A stretch of DNA of 64,000 nucleotides from Bartonella vinsonii subsp. berkhoffii ATCC 51672 (GCF_902825225.1 NZ_CADEAK010000003.1:147284-211283); one strand, 5' to 3'; positions 1-9,556 are shown, counted from the first letter of the stretch. Program-made: numbers and translations. Notes: generated from the sequence alone by a model not told the origin.

Positions 1-120
1 TTTATCTAGATTGTGATCACTTATAAAACAGCAGATCTTACCGTTTTCTGTCTAAAATATTAAAGTTTTGTAAGGTTTAAGCCCACAATCACACATCACT
101 CCCCCATAAGGCTGAATGAC

Positions 121-213
121 TCATTTAAACCACTTGAGTTTTTCTTTATACAACACCTCTTTTAACACAACGATATTTTCGACTGTTTTTTCTGCATCTG
201 CATTCAAAATCAT
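121..213 (-). CDS. possible 30-codon ORF coupled to ccmH (doubtful)
   Basis: The ccmH stop TAA shares a base with an ATG (TAATG), which opens a 30-codon frame ending in TGA at 121-123. The peptide is charged, with K/E-rich ends, and has no signal peptide or motif I recognise. In rhizobia a degP-type protease gene often follows ccmH; this frame does not look like its start. It may be a coupled micro-gene or chance. The rest of 1-120 shows nothing I can name. Confidence 0.25.
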   Translation of the reverse strand: MILNADAEKTVENIVVLKEVLYKEKLKWFK

Positions 214-623
214 TATTTTTTTGTGCTTTTGTAGCATCTTATCCTAAAAAATATAATGCTTGCACCAATAATAAGAATGACCAAAGGCGACAACCATAAA
301 AACCAAGTTGCTTTATTAAATGGTGGTTTCAAGAGAATAAATGTACCATATCGTTCAACAAGAAAATCAATAACTTGCTGATTTGTATGTCCCATTTTCA
401 ATCTTTCCCGAATTAAAAATCGTAGATCACATGCCAGAGAACTCTCTGAATCATCAATGGATTGATTTTGACAAACCGGACAACGCAAATGTGATGAAAT
501 ATCTCGCGCACGCGATTCAAGAACTGTATCCTTTAAAATTTCATCTGGCTCTACTGCTATCACCAACTGCAAAGGAAAAATCATAATTAAAAAAAACAAA
601 GTCCAAAGCAATAGATTTTTCAT
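213..623 (-). CDS. ccmH: cytochrome c-type biogenesis protein CcmH/CycL
   Basis: Thioredoxin-like, membrane-anchored oxidoreductase that keeps the apocytochrome c CXXCH cysteines reduced for haem ligation in the periplasm. The product is 136 residues: an N-terminal signal/anchor (about 1-22), the family motif LRCPVCQNQS with its CXXC pair near residue 47, a conserved short helical domain ending around YGTFILLKPP, and a C-terminal membrane helix followed by a basic tail. The start is the ATG at 621-623, which overlaps the ccmF stop as ATGA; the longer upstream frame lies inside ccmF. Last gene of the ccmI-E-F-H run, so probably translated by coupling to ccmF. Length is typical of the single-domain CcmH of alphaproteobacteria. 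Confidence 0.93.
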   Translation of the reverse strand: MKNLLLWTLFFLIMIFPLQLVIAVEPDEILKDTVLESRARDISSHLRCPVCQNQSIDDSESSLACDLRFLIRERLKMGHTNQQVIDFLVERYGTFILLKPPFNKATWFLWLSPLVILIIGASIIFFRIRCYKSTKK

Positions 624-2602
624 GTTAATTGTTTTTCCAGAAAATTTAAAGCAAGCCGCTTCTTGTACGCTCTCATGCGGAACCAATAACCCAAAAGAGA
701 AAGACATCCTCCCATAGCCATCATGAATGCCCCTAACCAAACACATATTACGTAAGGTTTCCACCATATATGTAAAACAAGTCCCTGATTATCTATACGT
801 CCTGGCACAATATATAATTGAGATAAACCATGATTTTGAATACCAACTTCCGTTGTTGACGTATTTTGACTTGAATAAAATCGTTTTGATGCTGTTACCC
901 TTCGCACAGCGCTTTTATTTTCATATACTCTAAAATGAAACTCCATTGTAGAATAATTCGGACCAGCACCATCGCGCACTTCATAAAAATGAAGCGTTTT
1001 ACCTGCTATCGTGACCCTATCTCCTATGTGCATGGTGAGAATACGCTCTTGCCCAAAAGTCGCAACACAGACAATACCAAATAATGTAACACCTAATCCC
1101 ATATGCGCTATTGCTGCACCAAAAACGGACCATGGTAATCCCATAAATCTTTTAATCCGCACCAATAAAGCTATCTTGCGATGTCCACTTTTTTCCCAAA
1201 GATCAGCTAAACTGCCTAAAAAAACAAAAACTGAAAGTCCAATTCCTAAAGCAGCAAAAATATCACGAAAAGATGCAGCATAAAATGTTATAAAACAGGC
1301 TACACAAACTAACGCAAAAACAAACCACAACCGTTCAAAAACTGCAAAAAAATCACCGCGTTTCCATGCCATCATTGATCCAAATGGAACCAACAACAAC
1401 AATAACATCATTAAAGGTCCACAGGTGAGGTTAAAAAAAGGAGCACCTACAGAAATTTTCTGTCCAGTGAATGCCTCAATAAAATAAGGGTAGAGCGTAC
1501 CAACCAATACTGTTGCGGTTATTGTTGTAAGGAACAAATTATTTAAAATAATAAAGCCTTCACGTGAAATTGGCTGAAATAATCGCCCTGTTTGCAAAAC
1601 AGGTGCGCGCAAAGCAAAAAGAAAAAAAGCTCCTCCCATGAAGAAGGATAAAAGTAAAAGGATAGCCCATCCCCGTGCTGGATCAACAGCAAAACTATGA
1701 ACAGACATTAAAAGGCCGGAACGAACAAGAAAAGTTCCCAGCAGAGAAAGAGAAAAAGTCAGAAGAGCTAAAAATAAAGTCCAGCTTTTCAACGTATCCC
1801 GCTTTTCAAGAACTATAGTAGAGTGCAAAAGAGCAGTTCCTGAAAGCCATGGCATAAACGAAACATTTTCGACTGGATCCCAAAACCAATACCCCCCCCA
1901 TCCTAACTCATAATAAGCCCAATAGGACCCAACCATGATACCAAGTGTCAAAAAAATCCAAGAAAGGAGAACCCAAGGGCGAATCCAATGTGCCCAAATT
2001 CTATCGACATGTCCTGTAATTAAGGCAGCTATTGCAAAAGAAAAACAAATTGAAAAACCAACATAGCCTAAATAAAGAAGAGGTGGATGAATTGCTAGGG
2101 ATATATCCTGTAAAAGAGGATTGAGATCATTCCCCTGTAATGCTGGTGGATTAACACGTAAAAATGGGTTGGATAAAAAAAGAATAAATAAAAGAAAAGC
2201 GCCTGTAATCCAACTTTGGCAAATGAGAACGAGTGCCTTAAACTGTTCTGGCAAATGTTGGCTAAACAACGCCATCAACGTACTAAAAAAAGCAAGACTT
2301 AAAACCCATAACAACATCGACCCTTCGTGGTTTCCCCAAACACCAGTGATTTTATACAATATTGGTTTTTCCGAATGACTATTCTCAACAACATTCAAAA
2401 CAGAAAAATCAGATACCAAATGTGCGTGAATAATAATCAAAAAAGATAAAAGCAGTAATGTGAAAGTAATATATGTGAGTGGAATACCCATTTGCATTAA
2501 TGAACGCTCCCCCCATAAAATAGCCAAAACTGGTAAGAATGCTTGCAATAAACTCACTGCAAAAGCTGCCGATAAAAAAATATGACCAAGTTCGACAAGC
2601 AC
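620..2602 (-). CDS. ccmF: haem lyase subunit CcmF/CycK
   Basis: Polytopic inner-membrane component of the System I cytochrome c haem lyase; with CcmH and CcmI it joins haem from holo-CcmE to apocytochrome c. About 660 residues with many hydrophobic helices. The WWD signature is present as WGGYWFWDPVENVSFMPW, preceded by the conserved HPPLLYLGYVG stretch. I prefer the GTG at 2602, giving an N-terminus M-LVELGH like the family, with GAGAG upstream; an upstream GTG at 2623 would overlap ccmE. The ccmE stop is 7 bases away, and the stop overlaps the ccmH ATG by four bases, so ccmE-F-H form one operon. Confidence 0.95.
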   Translation of the reverse strand: MLVELGHIFLSAAFAVSLLQAFLPVLAILWGERSLMQMGIPLTYITFTLLLLSFLIIIHAHLVSDFSVLNVVENSHSEKPILYKITGVWGNHEGSMLLWVLSLAFFSTLMALFSQHLPEQFKALVLICQSWITGAFLLFILFLSNPFLRVNPPALQGNDLNPLLQDISLAIHPPLLYLGYVGFSICFSFAIAALITGHVDRIWAHWIRPWVLLSWIFLTLGIMVGSYWAYYELGWGGYWFWDPVENVSFMPWLSGTALLHSTIVLEKRDTLKSWTLFLALLTFSLSLLGTFLVRSGLLMSVHSFAVDPARGWAILLLLSFFMGGAFFLFALRAPVLQTGRLFQPISREGFIILNNLFLTTITATVLVGTLYPYFIEAFTGQKISVGAPFFNLTCGPLMMLLLLLVPFGSMMAWKRGDFFAVFERLWFVFALVCVACFITFYAASFRDIFAALGIGLSVFVFLGSLADLWEKSGHRKIALLVRIKRFMGLPWSVFGAAIAHMGLGVTLFGIVCVATFGQERILTMHIGDRVTIAGKTLHFYEVRDGAGPNYSTMEFHFRVYENKSAVRRVTASKRFYSSQNTSTTEVGIQNHGLSQLYIVPGRIDNQGLVLHIWWKPYVICVWLGAFMMAMGGCLSLLGYWFRMRAYKKRLALNFLEKQLT

Positions 2603-2609
2603 AATCGAA

Positions 2610-3095
2610 TTATCTCTCCACACTGCGACGTTTGTTCAAGTAACGAGCTGTTTCTTTAGACATATAAGTCTCATCATGTTTTGCTAAAATACGCGTCCCT
2701 ATAAAAAAACCCTGTTTATCGAAATAACCTTCTACAACAACCCCCTGACCTTCACGAAAAAGATCCGGTAAGACTCCATCAAAAATCACTTTTTCGTGTT
2801 TTACGTTATCTGTTACGAAAAAAATAATGCCCCTCTCTCCAACATATTGAACAGTCCCCTTTTCAACAAAACCGCCCAAACGTAAAGAGCGTCCCGTTAG
2901 CATATCTTCCCTTGTAATTTCAGATGGCATTCGAAAAAAACTTACCGTATTACGATTACGCATTGCATAGATAAGAAGACTTGCTGCAAGCGCTATCACA
3001 AAACAACATAATAAAATCATCAGCAATCGCTTTTTTTTTCGTTGCTTTAAAATGGCTCTCAATGAAGGAGAATTATGGAACAATTGACTGCTCAT
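2610..3095 (-). CDS. ccmE: cytochrome c maturation haem chaperone CcmE/CycJ
   Basis: Periplasmic haem chaperone tethered to the inner membrane; it binds haem covalently through a histidine and passes it to CcmF/H. Residues about 22-44 form the membrane anchor, preceded by a basic stretch (KQRKKKR). The beta-barrel domain contains [12 protein letters not shown] and the haem-binding motif LAKHDETYM, whose His is the expected attachment residue. About 161 residues, normal for the family. I chose the ATG at 3095; a GTG two codons upstream is possible. A 325-bp spacer separates it from ccmI upstream, so ccmE may have its own promoter. Confidence 0.94.
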   Translation of the reverse strand: MSSQLFHNSPSLRAILKQRKKKRLLMILLCCFVIALAASLLIYAMRNRNTVSFFRMPSEITREDMLTGRSLRLGGFVEKGTVQYVGERGIIFFVTDNVKHEKVIFDGVLPDLFREGQGVVVEGYFDKQGFFIGTRILAKHDETYMSKETARYLNKRRSVER

Positions 3096-3101
3096 AGACA
3101 C

Positions 3102-3427
3102 CCTACGAGAATTCTCTTTATAAACACGCGATGAGAGTTTCGCACATCTTATCTATGCGTGCAACTTTTTAGTCCAATATCTTTCCCTTCCTAAAAAGTT
3201 TCTCAATACCTTTTTATTCCCTTATAAAATAGTTACTTTTTCTAAAAAATCTCCCTTAGCATGCCTTAATCATTTTGTTGCATCATTCCTTGGTTTTCGT
3301 TCTTTCATTTCTTCGTCACGTATCTTAAACTACCTAGCGTAACCACCACTTTATTGACTCTTCTGGATTTTTATACTTCTTCTGATTTAATAGGCTAAAC
3401 TTGCTATAATCATTACTTTTTCAATAT
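3102..3427. other. spacer between ccmI and ccmE
   Basis: No coding frame of note on either strand. It is unusually long for the middle of a ccm operon, where these genes normally touch. It is AT-rich and could hold a promoter for ccmE-F-H; I see no certain terminator. Confidence 0.4.
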
Positions 3428-4006
3428 TTAATTTGGTAAATTACGTAACTGAGCTATCATGGCTTCAACACGCAATCGTCCTAAAAAATCTTCAGGCATT
3501 GTATCAAGAAAATTTTGTAAAAACCGCACTGCCTCTCCAGACTTACCTGCCTGATGAAGCGCTTCAGCTAATAATAAACGGGGATAAAAATCTTTTGGCG
3601 CTAAATCCGCTGCTTTTTGAAAAGCATCTTGTGCTTCTTGTGTCATGATTCCGCCCTCATAACCAACCAATGCCAAACCATACCCAACAAGCCTTGGAGC
3701 AGATTCTCCATTCAAGCGAAGCGCATCTAAATAAATATTTACGGCATCTTGAAAATAACCTTCCTCTAGATATCCTACTGCTAATGCATCTGCTAGCTTA
3801 CCATCATGAGGAGCACGAAAAAAAAGCACTTGTAAACGAACAAGTTGTTCATGCCTACTAAGTGCCTTTGGATCCTTATCCATTAATTCACTAAAAAAAT
3901 AACTTTTAACTTTTGGATTACCTGTCAAACTATAAATGTTCCATGTTAGACAAAGAACAAATAAAATACTAAGAGCATTTAAAATATATCTTTTCTTATA
4001 ATGCAT
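3428..4006 (-). CDS. ccmI: short CcmI/CycH-like TPR protein
   Basis: CcmI binds the C-terminus of apocytochrome c and presents it to the haem lyase. This product has 192 residues. It starts with one membrane helix (about 8-27), followed by SLTGNP, then TPR-like helical repeats from about residue 60 to 170 (for example AVGYLEEGYFQDAVNIYLDA and LLLAEALHQAGKSGEAVRFL). This matches the second half of canonical CcmI (second membrane helix plus periplasmic TPR domain). The first membrane helix and the cytoplasmic CcmI-1 domain are absent, and only 82 bases separate it from feuQ, so no room remains for them. Position upstream of ccmE supports the call. Confidence 0.75.
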   Translation of the reverse strand: MHYKKRYILNALSILFVLCLTWNIYSLTGNPKVKSYFFSELMDKDPKALSRHEQLVRLQVLFFRAPHDGKLADALAVGYLEEGYFQDAVNIYLDALRLNGESAPRLVGYGLALVGYEGGIMTQEAQDAFQKAADLAPKDFYPRLLLAEALHQAGKSGEAVRFLQNFLDTMPEDFLGRLRVEAMIAQLRNLPN

Positions 4007-4088
4007 GCCGGTCTTGTTAGAGTTAAACGAATAGATACAGCTTTATAACTATCAACGGTTTGAAATTTCTACTCTTTTTTATTCTCAG

Positions 4089-5522
4089 TTAAAAAGAAAA
4101 TATTTTATGCAGAGCCTTGGGCAATAAAACTTTTGCATATAATCCTCCTAGGTTAGAACGCGATAAAAAAAGACTTCCACCATATTCTTTGACCATATCT
4201 GAAACAATCGCTAACCCTAAGCCTGTTCCCGGCTTACTTCCATCAAATCGACACCCCCTTTTTAAGGCTTCATCAATCTTGTCTTCTGTTAAACCAGAGC
4301 CATCATCCTCTACGAGAATACTGAAAGATTCTGTTTCTTTAACATTTTCTTCTAAATGACAGGAAATCAGGACTTTTGTGCGCGACCACTGAGCAGCATT
4401 CTCAATCAAATTCCCTACAATTTCCTCTAGATCTTCCTTTTCACCAGAAAAAACAACATCATCGACATTCATAATAAATTGAAACTGCTTTTCAGGGTTA
4501 AGTTTTTTCATAACCCGTACCAAACGATCAATCACTCCGCGAACAGATGTCTGATAAACAATACTATCACACTGTGCTGCAATTCGTGCACGCTGAAGAT
4601 AATGATTTATTTGAGCTTGCATTATTTGCGTTTGCTCTCTCAACACAAAAGCCTGTTCTCCACACATCTTATCAACCTCATTTATAGTCACTGACAAAGG
4701 TGTTTTCAACGAATGCGCAAGATTACCAACCTGTGTACGAAACCGTTCAATAATACGCTGATTGTTCTTGATGAGTGCATTCATTTCTTGTGCTAACGGC
4801 ATAACTTCACTTACTAAATCCGTATTCACATAATGACTTCTCCCTTCGCGAATATCATTCAATGCTCGTTGGATAAACTTCAATGGTTGAAAACTAAATA
4901 AAACAATAGCAATGTTGATAAGAACACTCCCTATACCAAAACTCCAAAGAAAAATTTGTAAAGTCCGCTTAAATCCCCGTACCTGTGCATGTGCTTCATC
5001 AATATTCCCAATAAGGCGAAAACGGGCAATATGATTTTGATTATCCAGAACAATATCACTCTCAATGACTTGTAATTTCTGGCCATTGTTGCTCTTTATC
5101 TGGTAAGAGCGAAAGAATTTATTGTCAAAAGGTACATCGATTTCACTCGGTACAAATATTCTTCCTGTTCCCAATGATGGAGATGTCAATCTTCCTTTTA
5201 GATTATGTGATAAAGCAATAACTTCCCAATACCATCCTGTTGTTGGATCGGAATAACGAATATCATCAATCCCAACATTTCCTTCCAAATTTCCCTCAGG
5301 TGAGACGGTTACTGTTGCAATAAGACTATAAAGTTGGGTAGAAAGAATACGCTCTAAGTTTTGTTCACTTAAGCGTTGATAAAATAAAATACTGACTGTA
5401 GAAATTGATGAAAGCGAAATAACCACCCATAATGTTGATAAGATCATAACGCGTAAACTGAGAGATTTACTAACGAAAAAAAATAGCCTCCTAAACCAGT
5501 TATTCTTTTTTAAAACACTCAT
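4089..5522 (-). CDS. feuQ: sensor histidine kinase, FeuQ/PhoQ-like
   Basis: Membrane histidine kinase, 477 residues. Membrane helices lie at about 24-48 and 190-211 and enclose a periplasmic sensor domain of about 140 residues. A HAMP-like linker follows, then the phospho-acceptor motif LAHSLKTP with His at residue 270, an N-box (EEIVGNLIENA), and ATP-lid glycine boxes DDGSGL and GTGLGLAIV. The ATG overlaps the stop of the response regulator by four bases (ATGA). In Sinorhizobium and Brucella the FeuP-FeuQ pair lies next to cycHJKL, as here, and FeuQ controls envelope and osmoadaptation genes; that role is inferred from context. PhoQ or ChvG-type names are alternatives, but ChvG has a different neighbourhood. 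Confidence 0.8.
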   Translation of the reverse strand: MSVLKKNNWFRRLFFFVSKSLSLRVMILSTLWVVISLSSISTVSILFYQRLSEQNLERILSTQLYSLIATVTVSPEGNLEGNVGIDDIRYSDPTTGWYWEVIALSHNLKGRLTSPSLGTGRIFVPSEIDVPFDNKFFRSYQIKSNNGQKLQVIESDIVLDNQNHIARFRLIGNIDEAHAQVRGFKRTLQIFLWSFGIGSVLINIAIVLFSFQPLKFIQRALNDIREGRSHYVNTDLVSEVMPLAQEMNALIKNNQRIIERFRTQVGNLAHSLKTPLSVTINEVDKMCGEQAFVLREQTQIMQAQINHYLQRARIAAQCDSIVYQTSVRGVIDRLVRVMKKLNPEKQFQFIMNVDDVVFSGEKEDLEEIVGNLIENAAQWSRTKVLISCHLEENVKETESFSILVEDDGSGLTEDKIDEALKRGCRFDGSKPGTGLGLAIVSDMVKEYGGSLFLSRSNLGGLYAKVLLPKALHKIFSF

Positions 5523-6187
5523 TGATCACCTAACGTTTTCACGCGATAACCCATTCCTCGAATAGTCTCAATCAAATCTACTCCAAGCTTTTTACGTAAC
5601 CGCCCCACAAAAACTTCTACCGTATTCGAATCTCTGTCAAAATCTTGATCATAAAGATGTTCAGTAAGCTCTGTTCTTGAAACCACTCTCTCACAATGAT
5701 GCATGAGATAGGAAAGAAGTCTGAATTCATAGGAAGTCAATTTAATCAATTGATCATTAACAAAAACACGAGAGGTCTTGGTATCCAACAAAACACCACC
5801 ACAGCATAAGGTGTTTGTCGCATGCCCCGTCGCTCGACGAATTAGTGCACGTAACCGCGCCATCACTTCTTCCAAATGAAATGGCTTAACAACGTAATCG
5901 TCAGCACCTGCATCAATGCCACACACCTTATCAGACCAACGATCTTGCGCTGTAAGCATGAGAACAGGCATGGAATACCCTTCTTGACGCCACCTTTCAA
6001 TAACATGAATTCCATCTCTATGTGGCAAACCGATATCGAGAATTACAGCATCATAAGACTCTGTACTTCCTAAAAAATAAGCCTCTTCACCATCAAAAGC
6101 ACTATCGGAAACATACCCCGCACTTCTTACAGCTTCCGCTAATTGATGATTGAGATTCCGATCATCTTCAACAATTAAAATACGCAT
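5519..6187 (-). CDS. feuP: OmpR-family response regulator, FeuP-like
   Basis: DNA-binding response regulator, 222 residues. The receiver domain has the acidic pair VEDD near the N-terminus, the phospho-accepting Asp in VILDIGLP (about residue 51), and the conserved Lys in YVVKPFH. The C-terminal half is a winged helix (YEFRLLSYL, DSNTVEVFVGRLRKKL, GMGYRV), the OmpR/PhoB type. I use the ATG at 6187; a GTG one codon earlier is possible. It precedes and overlaps the kinase gene, so both are co-translated, and it follows the small FeuN-like gene by 18 bases. Confidence 0.87.
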   Translation of the reverse strand: MRILIVEDDRNLNHQLAEAVRSAGYVSDSAFDGEEAYFLGSTESYDAVILDIGLPHRDGIHVIERWRQEGYSMPVLMLTAQDRWSDKVCGIDAGADDYVVKPFHLEEVMARLRALIRRATGHATNTLCCGGVLLDTKTSRVFVNDQLIKLTSYEFRLLSYLMHHCERVVSRTELTEHLYDQDFDRDSNTVEVFVGRLRKKLGVDLIETIRGMGYRVKTLGDQ

Positions 6188-6205
6188 CACAACATCTGCT
6201 AAGCC

Positions 6206-6442
6206 CTAATCAACGGGAACGGTGACCTCAACACGACGTAACTTTTCACCCTCTCGGGCAGGCACTACGACCACAACCACACACGTATCTCTTCCATCCT
6301 TAACAACAGGTGTTGAACGCACCAAAACCCCACTTTTTTGGACAGCAATCTCCCTACCAATTTCAATACACTCAAAAGCTAGAACAGAATCCGCGCCTAG
6401 AAAAACTAATACCATTACAAAAAAGAAAAATTTTCTCATCAT
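6206..6442 (-). CDS. feuN: FeuN-like small periplasmic protein
   Basis: 78-residue protein with a classic Sec signal peptide (MMRKF, hydrophobic core, cleavage near VLA-F at residue 22). The mature part is about 55 residues with one Cys in the FECIE segment and another in DTCVVVVV, a central KSGVLVRSTPVVKDG and an ending of VTVPVD. Placement directly upstream of feuP-feuQ matches FeuN of Sinorhizobium meliloti, a small periplasmic protein known to restrain FeuQ. I assign it by position, size and export signal; I could not align it. It is first in the putative feuN-P-Q operon. Confidence 0.6.
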   Translation of the reverse strand: MMRKFFFFVMVLVFLGADSVLAFECIEIGREIAVQKSGVLVRSTPVVKDGRDTCVVVVVVPAREGEKLRRVEVTVPVD

Positions 6443-6791
6443 AGATATTTTATACTCTATTCTATCTGAATATAAAATGAATAATGTTTTTTTTTGAGTT
6501 ATTCCAAAACCACATACAAAAAATAATTTTCTCTCTGTGTAACAATATAATGAAGAGATACACTTCTAAAAGTTAATAACTTTAAAAATAAAAGCTCCTT
6601 AATGATTATACAATCATTATAAACGCAAAAAACTACATAATTTATATAAGATGAATATAAAATTTGTAAGAAATAAATGATCGTAATCCTAAATAAAAAT
6701 CTTTCTCTGTTATCACTATAGCAAAAAAGGCCTTTTAATCCATATATTCATTATAGATTTATTGCATTACTTTGTCACAGGATCTCTTTCA
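6443..6791. other. divergent promoter region feuN / PBP gene
   Basis: AT-rich spacer between two divergent units, with no gene inside. It must carry promoters for feuN-feuP-feuQ (leftward) and for the penicillin-binding protein gene (rightward). No operator repeat is clear enough to name. Confidence 0.4.
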
Positions 6792-8942
6792 ATGTTTAAC
6801 TTTTTTAAAAAAAAGAAAGCGCAACACAATAAACCATTCCATAGTCCTAGATTTATTGAAACAGATGCACTGTTCGACACAGCACTTTATCGTATCCGCT
6901 TTGCTAACAATTTCTTCTGGCATAAGGCGAAAATTATCTCACAATGTTTTTATATCCGAGGGTGGAAACGCTTTATATTAGAAATCCTTGATGAAACACT
7001 CACATTAGGGGTGATTGGTTTTACGCTTTTCACGATTGTTGGTCTATCGGTTTTCGAATTGACAAAAAAAGATTGGTATTCTTTCAAAAAATTCTCCATT
7101 CTCTTTCTAGATCGATATGGAAATCCCATCGGTCAACGTGGAACATTACCAGCTGTTTCTGTCCCTGTTGAAGAAATGCCTGATTACGTTATTAAATCGG
7201 TTCTTGCGACAGAGGATAGGCGTTTTTTTGATCACTGGGGGATTGATTTACAGGGTCTCACGCGAGCAATTTTACAAAATCTGCAGGCTAAAAGTGTCGT
7301 TCAAGGTGGTTCAACCCTTACACAACAACTGGCTAAAAATTTGTTTTTAACAAATGAAAGAACAATAACACGCAAAATCAAAGAAGCTTATCTTGCCCTT
7401 TGGTTAGAAGCAAACTTCAGCAAAAAAAAGATTTTACAACTTTATCTTGACCGAGCCTATATGGGTGGAAACAATTTTGGCATGGCAGCTGCTGCAAAAT
7501 TTTATTTTGGCAAAAACATACGCAATCTCTCCCTTAGTGAATCCGCTATGTTAGCAGGACTCTTCAAAGCCCCAACAAAATATGCTCCTCATAGTCATCT
7601 CTTTGCCGCTCAAACACGCGCCAACGTGGTACTCTCTAATCTTGTTAACAGTGGTTTCATGACAGAGAGCCAAGTTATTAACGCTTATCGTCATCCTGCC
7701 AAACCTGTTACAAAAATAAAAAATACGCAACCTGATTATTTTCTTGATTGGGTCTTTGATGAAGTCAAAAAAATGCATGATCAACTCCCCAGCCATAATT
7801 TGATCATTCAAACCACTCTTGATCCTGATATTCAAAAAGCAGCAGAAGAAGCAATCGCCTATCATTTACATCAATATGGTCAACAATACCGTGCAACACA
7901 AGCCGCCACTGTCATACTTGACAATAACGGAGCTGTCTGTGCAATGGTTGGAGGACTGGATTATAGCAAAAGTCAATTTAACAGAGCAACACAAGGCGGT
8001 CGACAACCTGGTTCTTCATTCAAACCTTATGTTTACGCAGCAGCTATGGAACGTGGTTTATCTCCCTCAACAATAGTCTTAGACGCCCCCATCAATTGGG
8101 GAGGTTGGGCACCTAAAAATAATTCTGGTCATTATCTTGGTAAAATCGATTTGGCCACGGCTTTAGCCTTTTCCATCAATACAGTCCCTGTCTATCTTAC
8201 CTATCAATATCTTAACCGCGATACCCAACCCATTATCAATCTCATCAAAAGTATGGGGATTCATGCGCATATTTTATCACACAAAACGATGGTGCTGGGC
8301 ACATCCAATATGACTCCCATGGATCAAGCAACCGGTTTTAATGTCTTTGCTAATGGAGGCATGGCTGGAAATCGCCACGGTTTTACTCAAATCAGAACAA
8401 CAGATGGACAGGTCGTGTGGGACTTCGAGCATGACGGTCATAAACCACATCGGGTTCTCAGTGAACAATCAGCAGCTTATATGAACCAAATGATGGTTGG
8501 TGTCACCACACGAGGATCCGGTAAACGTGCTGCTCTCCCCATGACTCTTGTTGCCGGAAAAACTGGAACATCACAATCCTATCGTGATGCTTGGTTTGTT
8601 GGCTTTACTGGTAATTATACTGGAGCTGTATGGATGGGAAATGATAATTTTTCACCGATGAATCGTGCTTTTGGTGGTGGTGTCCCTGCTATGATATGGC
8701 ATAACATTATGCTTCATGCACACCAAAATATCATGCTCAAACAACTCTATGGTGTTAAAGATTCTCTTCTCCCTTATCAACCACCAACGTCTCCCTCCCA
8801 AGATGATTCCGATCTTGCACCTCAAATACCCTATACGCTCTCTCCTGAAACATTGAATATTGTGCGTCTGATTAACAAGGATCTGAAAAAAACATCTTCA
8901 CTCTCTTTAAAGCTGAAAACTATGGGAGCTTTAACACATTGA
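6792..8942 (+). CDS. bifunctional penicillin-binding protein (class A PBP)
   Basis: Peptidoglycan glycosyltransferase and DD-transpeptidase. The start is the ATG at 6792 (MFNFFKKKK); a TTG 30 bases upstream is less likely. One membrane helix sits at about residues 70-95. The GT51 domain follows with EDRRFFDHWGID, the catalytic-Glu motif, and GGSTLTQQLAKN plus RKIKEAYLALWLE. The transpeptidase domain shows SSFKP (catalytic Ser), SIN (SxN) and KTGT. About 716 residues, normal for PBP1-type enzymes. The stop overlaps the next start as TTGA. The gene heads a three-gene unit with DUF1214 and DUF1254 proteins. Confidence 0.92.
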   Translation: MFNFFKKKKAQHNKPFHSPRFIETDALFDTALYRIRFANNFFWHKAKIISQCFYIRGWKRFILEILDETLTLGVIGFTLFTIVGLSVFELTKKDWYSFKKFSILFLDRYGNPIGQRGTLPAVSVPVEEMPDYVIKSVLATEDRRFFDHWGIDLQGLTRAILQNLQAKSVVQGGSTLTQQLAKNLFLTNERTITRKIKEAYLALWLEANFSKKKILQLYLDRAYMGGNNFGMAAAAKFYFGKNIRNLSLSESAMLAGLFKAPTKYAPHSHLFAAQTRANVVLSNLVNSGFMTESQVINAYRHPAKPVTKIKNTQPDYFLDWVFDEVKKMHDQLPSHNLIIQTTLDPDIQKAAEEAIAYHLHQYGQQYRATQAATVILDNNGAVCAMVGGLDYSKSQFNRATQGGRQPGSSFKPYVYAAAMERGLSPSTIVLDAPINWGGWAPKNNSGHYLGKIDLATALAFSINTVPVYLTYQYLNRDTQPIINLIKSMGIHAHILSHKTMVLGTSNMTPMDQATGFNVFANGGMAGNRHGFTQIRTTDGQVVWDFEHDGHKPHRVLSEQSAAYMNQMMVGVTTRGSGKRAALPMTLVAGKTGTSQSYRDAWFVGFTGNYTGAVWMGNDNFSPMNRAFGGGVPAMIWHNIMLHAHQNIMLKQLYGVKDSLLPYQPPTSPSQDDSDLAPQIPYTLSPETLNIVRLINKDLKKTSSLSLKLKTMGALTH

Positions 8943-9556
8943 ATTCGAAATATTCTATAATGTTTGTCTATATTGTTCTTCCCTTGTTTGTCTTGGTTTT
9001 TTCCATTTTATGTGGAATGGTTAGTGTTAATTATGTGCTCAATTCCTTTCATAATTTTGAACGTTTCACAATTGGAGAATGGAGCGCTTATCCTCAGATA
9101 GGAACGGCCAATACTGATCCCTATACGCGTGCACGCATTATCAAACGAGGTGATATTTCTCTCGGACGCGCAGAAGGGCTCATTTTCCAAATTTGGAAAG
9201 ATAATCACGGGCATCCACTACACCCCCATTGTCATTACTTACTCAAAGGATACATCCCTGAAACTCGCCTCTTTACACTTTATACAGCTGACAGATCACT
9301 CAAACCATATACGTCTTCAAAAGAAATCCCTTTCGAACTCTATACCGACAATATTATCTATGAAAATGATGGTTCATTCCGCATTAATATCTCATCAACA
9401 CCGCAAATCGGTAATTGGCTTGCAGTGGTTAGTCAAAAAAAATTCGGACTTATTCTGACCTTATATGATACCCCCATCATCTCCGCAACGGCATTGCAAA
9501 AACGCACCATGCCAACTTTAGAACAAATTCCATCAGGACAAAAAAACTGTGACTAG
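8939..9556 (+). CDS. DUF1214 membrane-anchored protein
   Basis: 205-residue protein with one N-terminal membrane helix (about 9-33), then a domain with conserved features of DUF1214: YPQIGTANTDPY, SLGRAEGL and LLKGYIPETRLFTLYTAD. The function of the family is unknown. The start appears to be a TTG overlapping the PBP stop (TTGA), so expression likely depends on translation of the PBP gene; the next in-frame ATG (residue 8) is a weaker option. In Rhizobiales this protein commonly pairs with the DUF1254 protein that follows here, and the two overlap by eight bases. Confidence 0.82.
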   Translation: MNSKYSIMFVYIVLPLFVLVFSILCGMVSVNYVLNSFHNFERFTIGEWSAYPQIGTANTDPYTRARIIKRGDISLGRAEGLIFQIWKDNHGHPLHPHCHYLLKGYIPETRLFTLYTADRSLKPYTSSKEIPFELYTDNIIYENDGSFRINISSTPQIGNWLAVVSQKKFGLILTLYDTPIISATALQKRTMPTLEQIPSGQKNCD

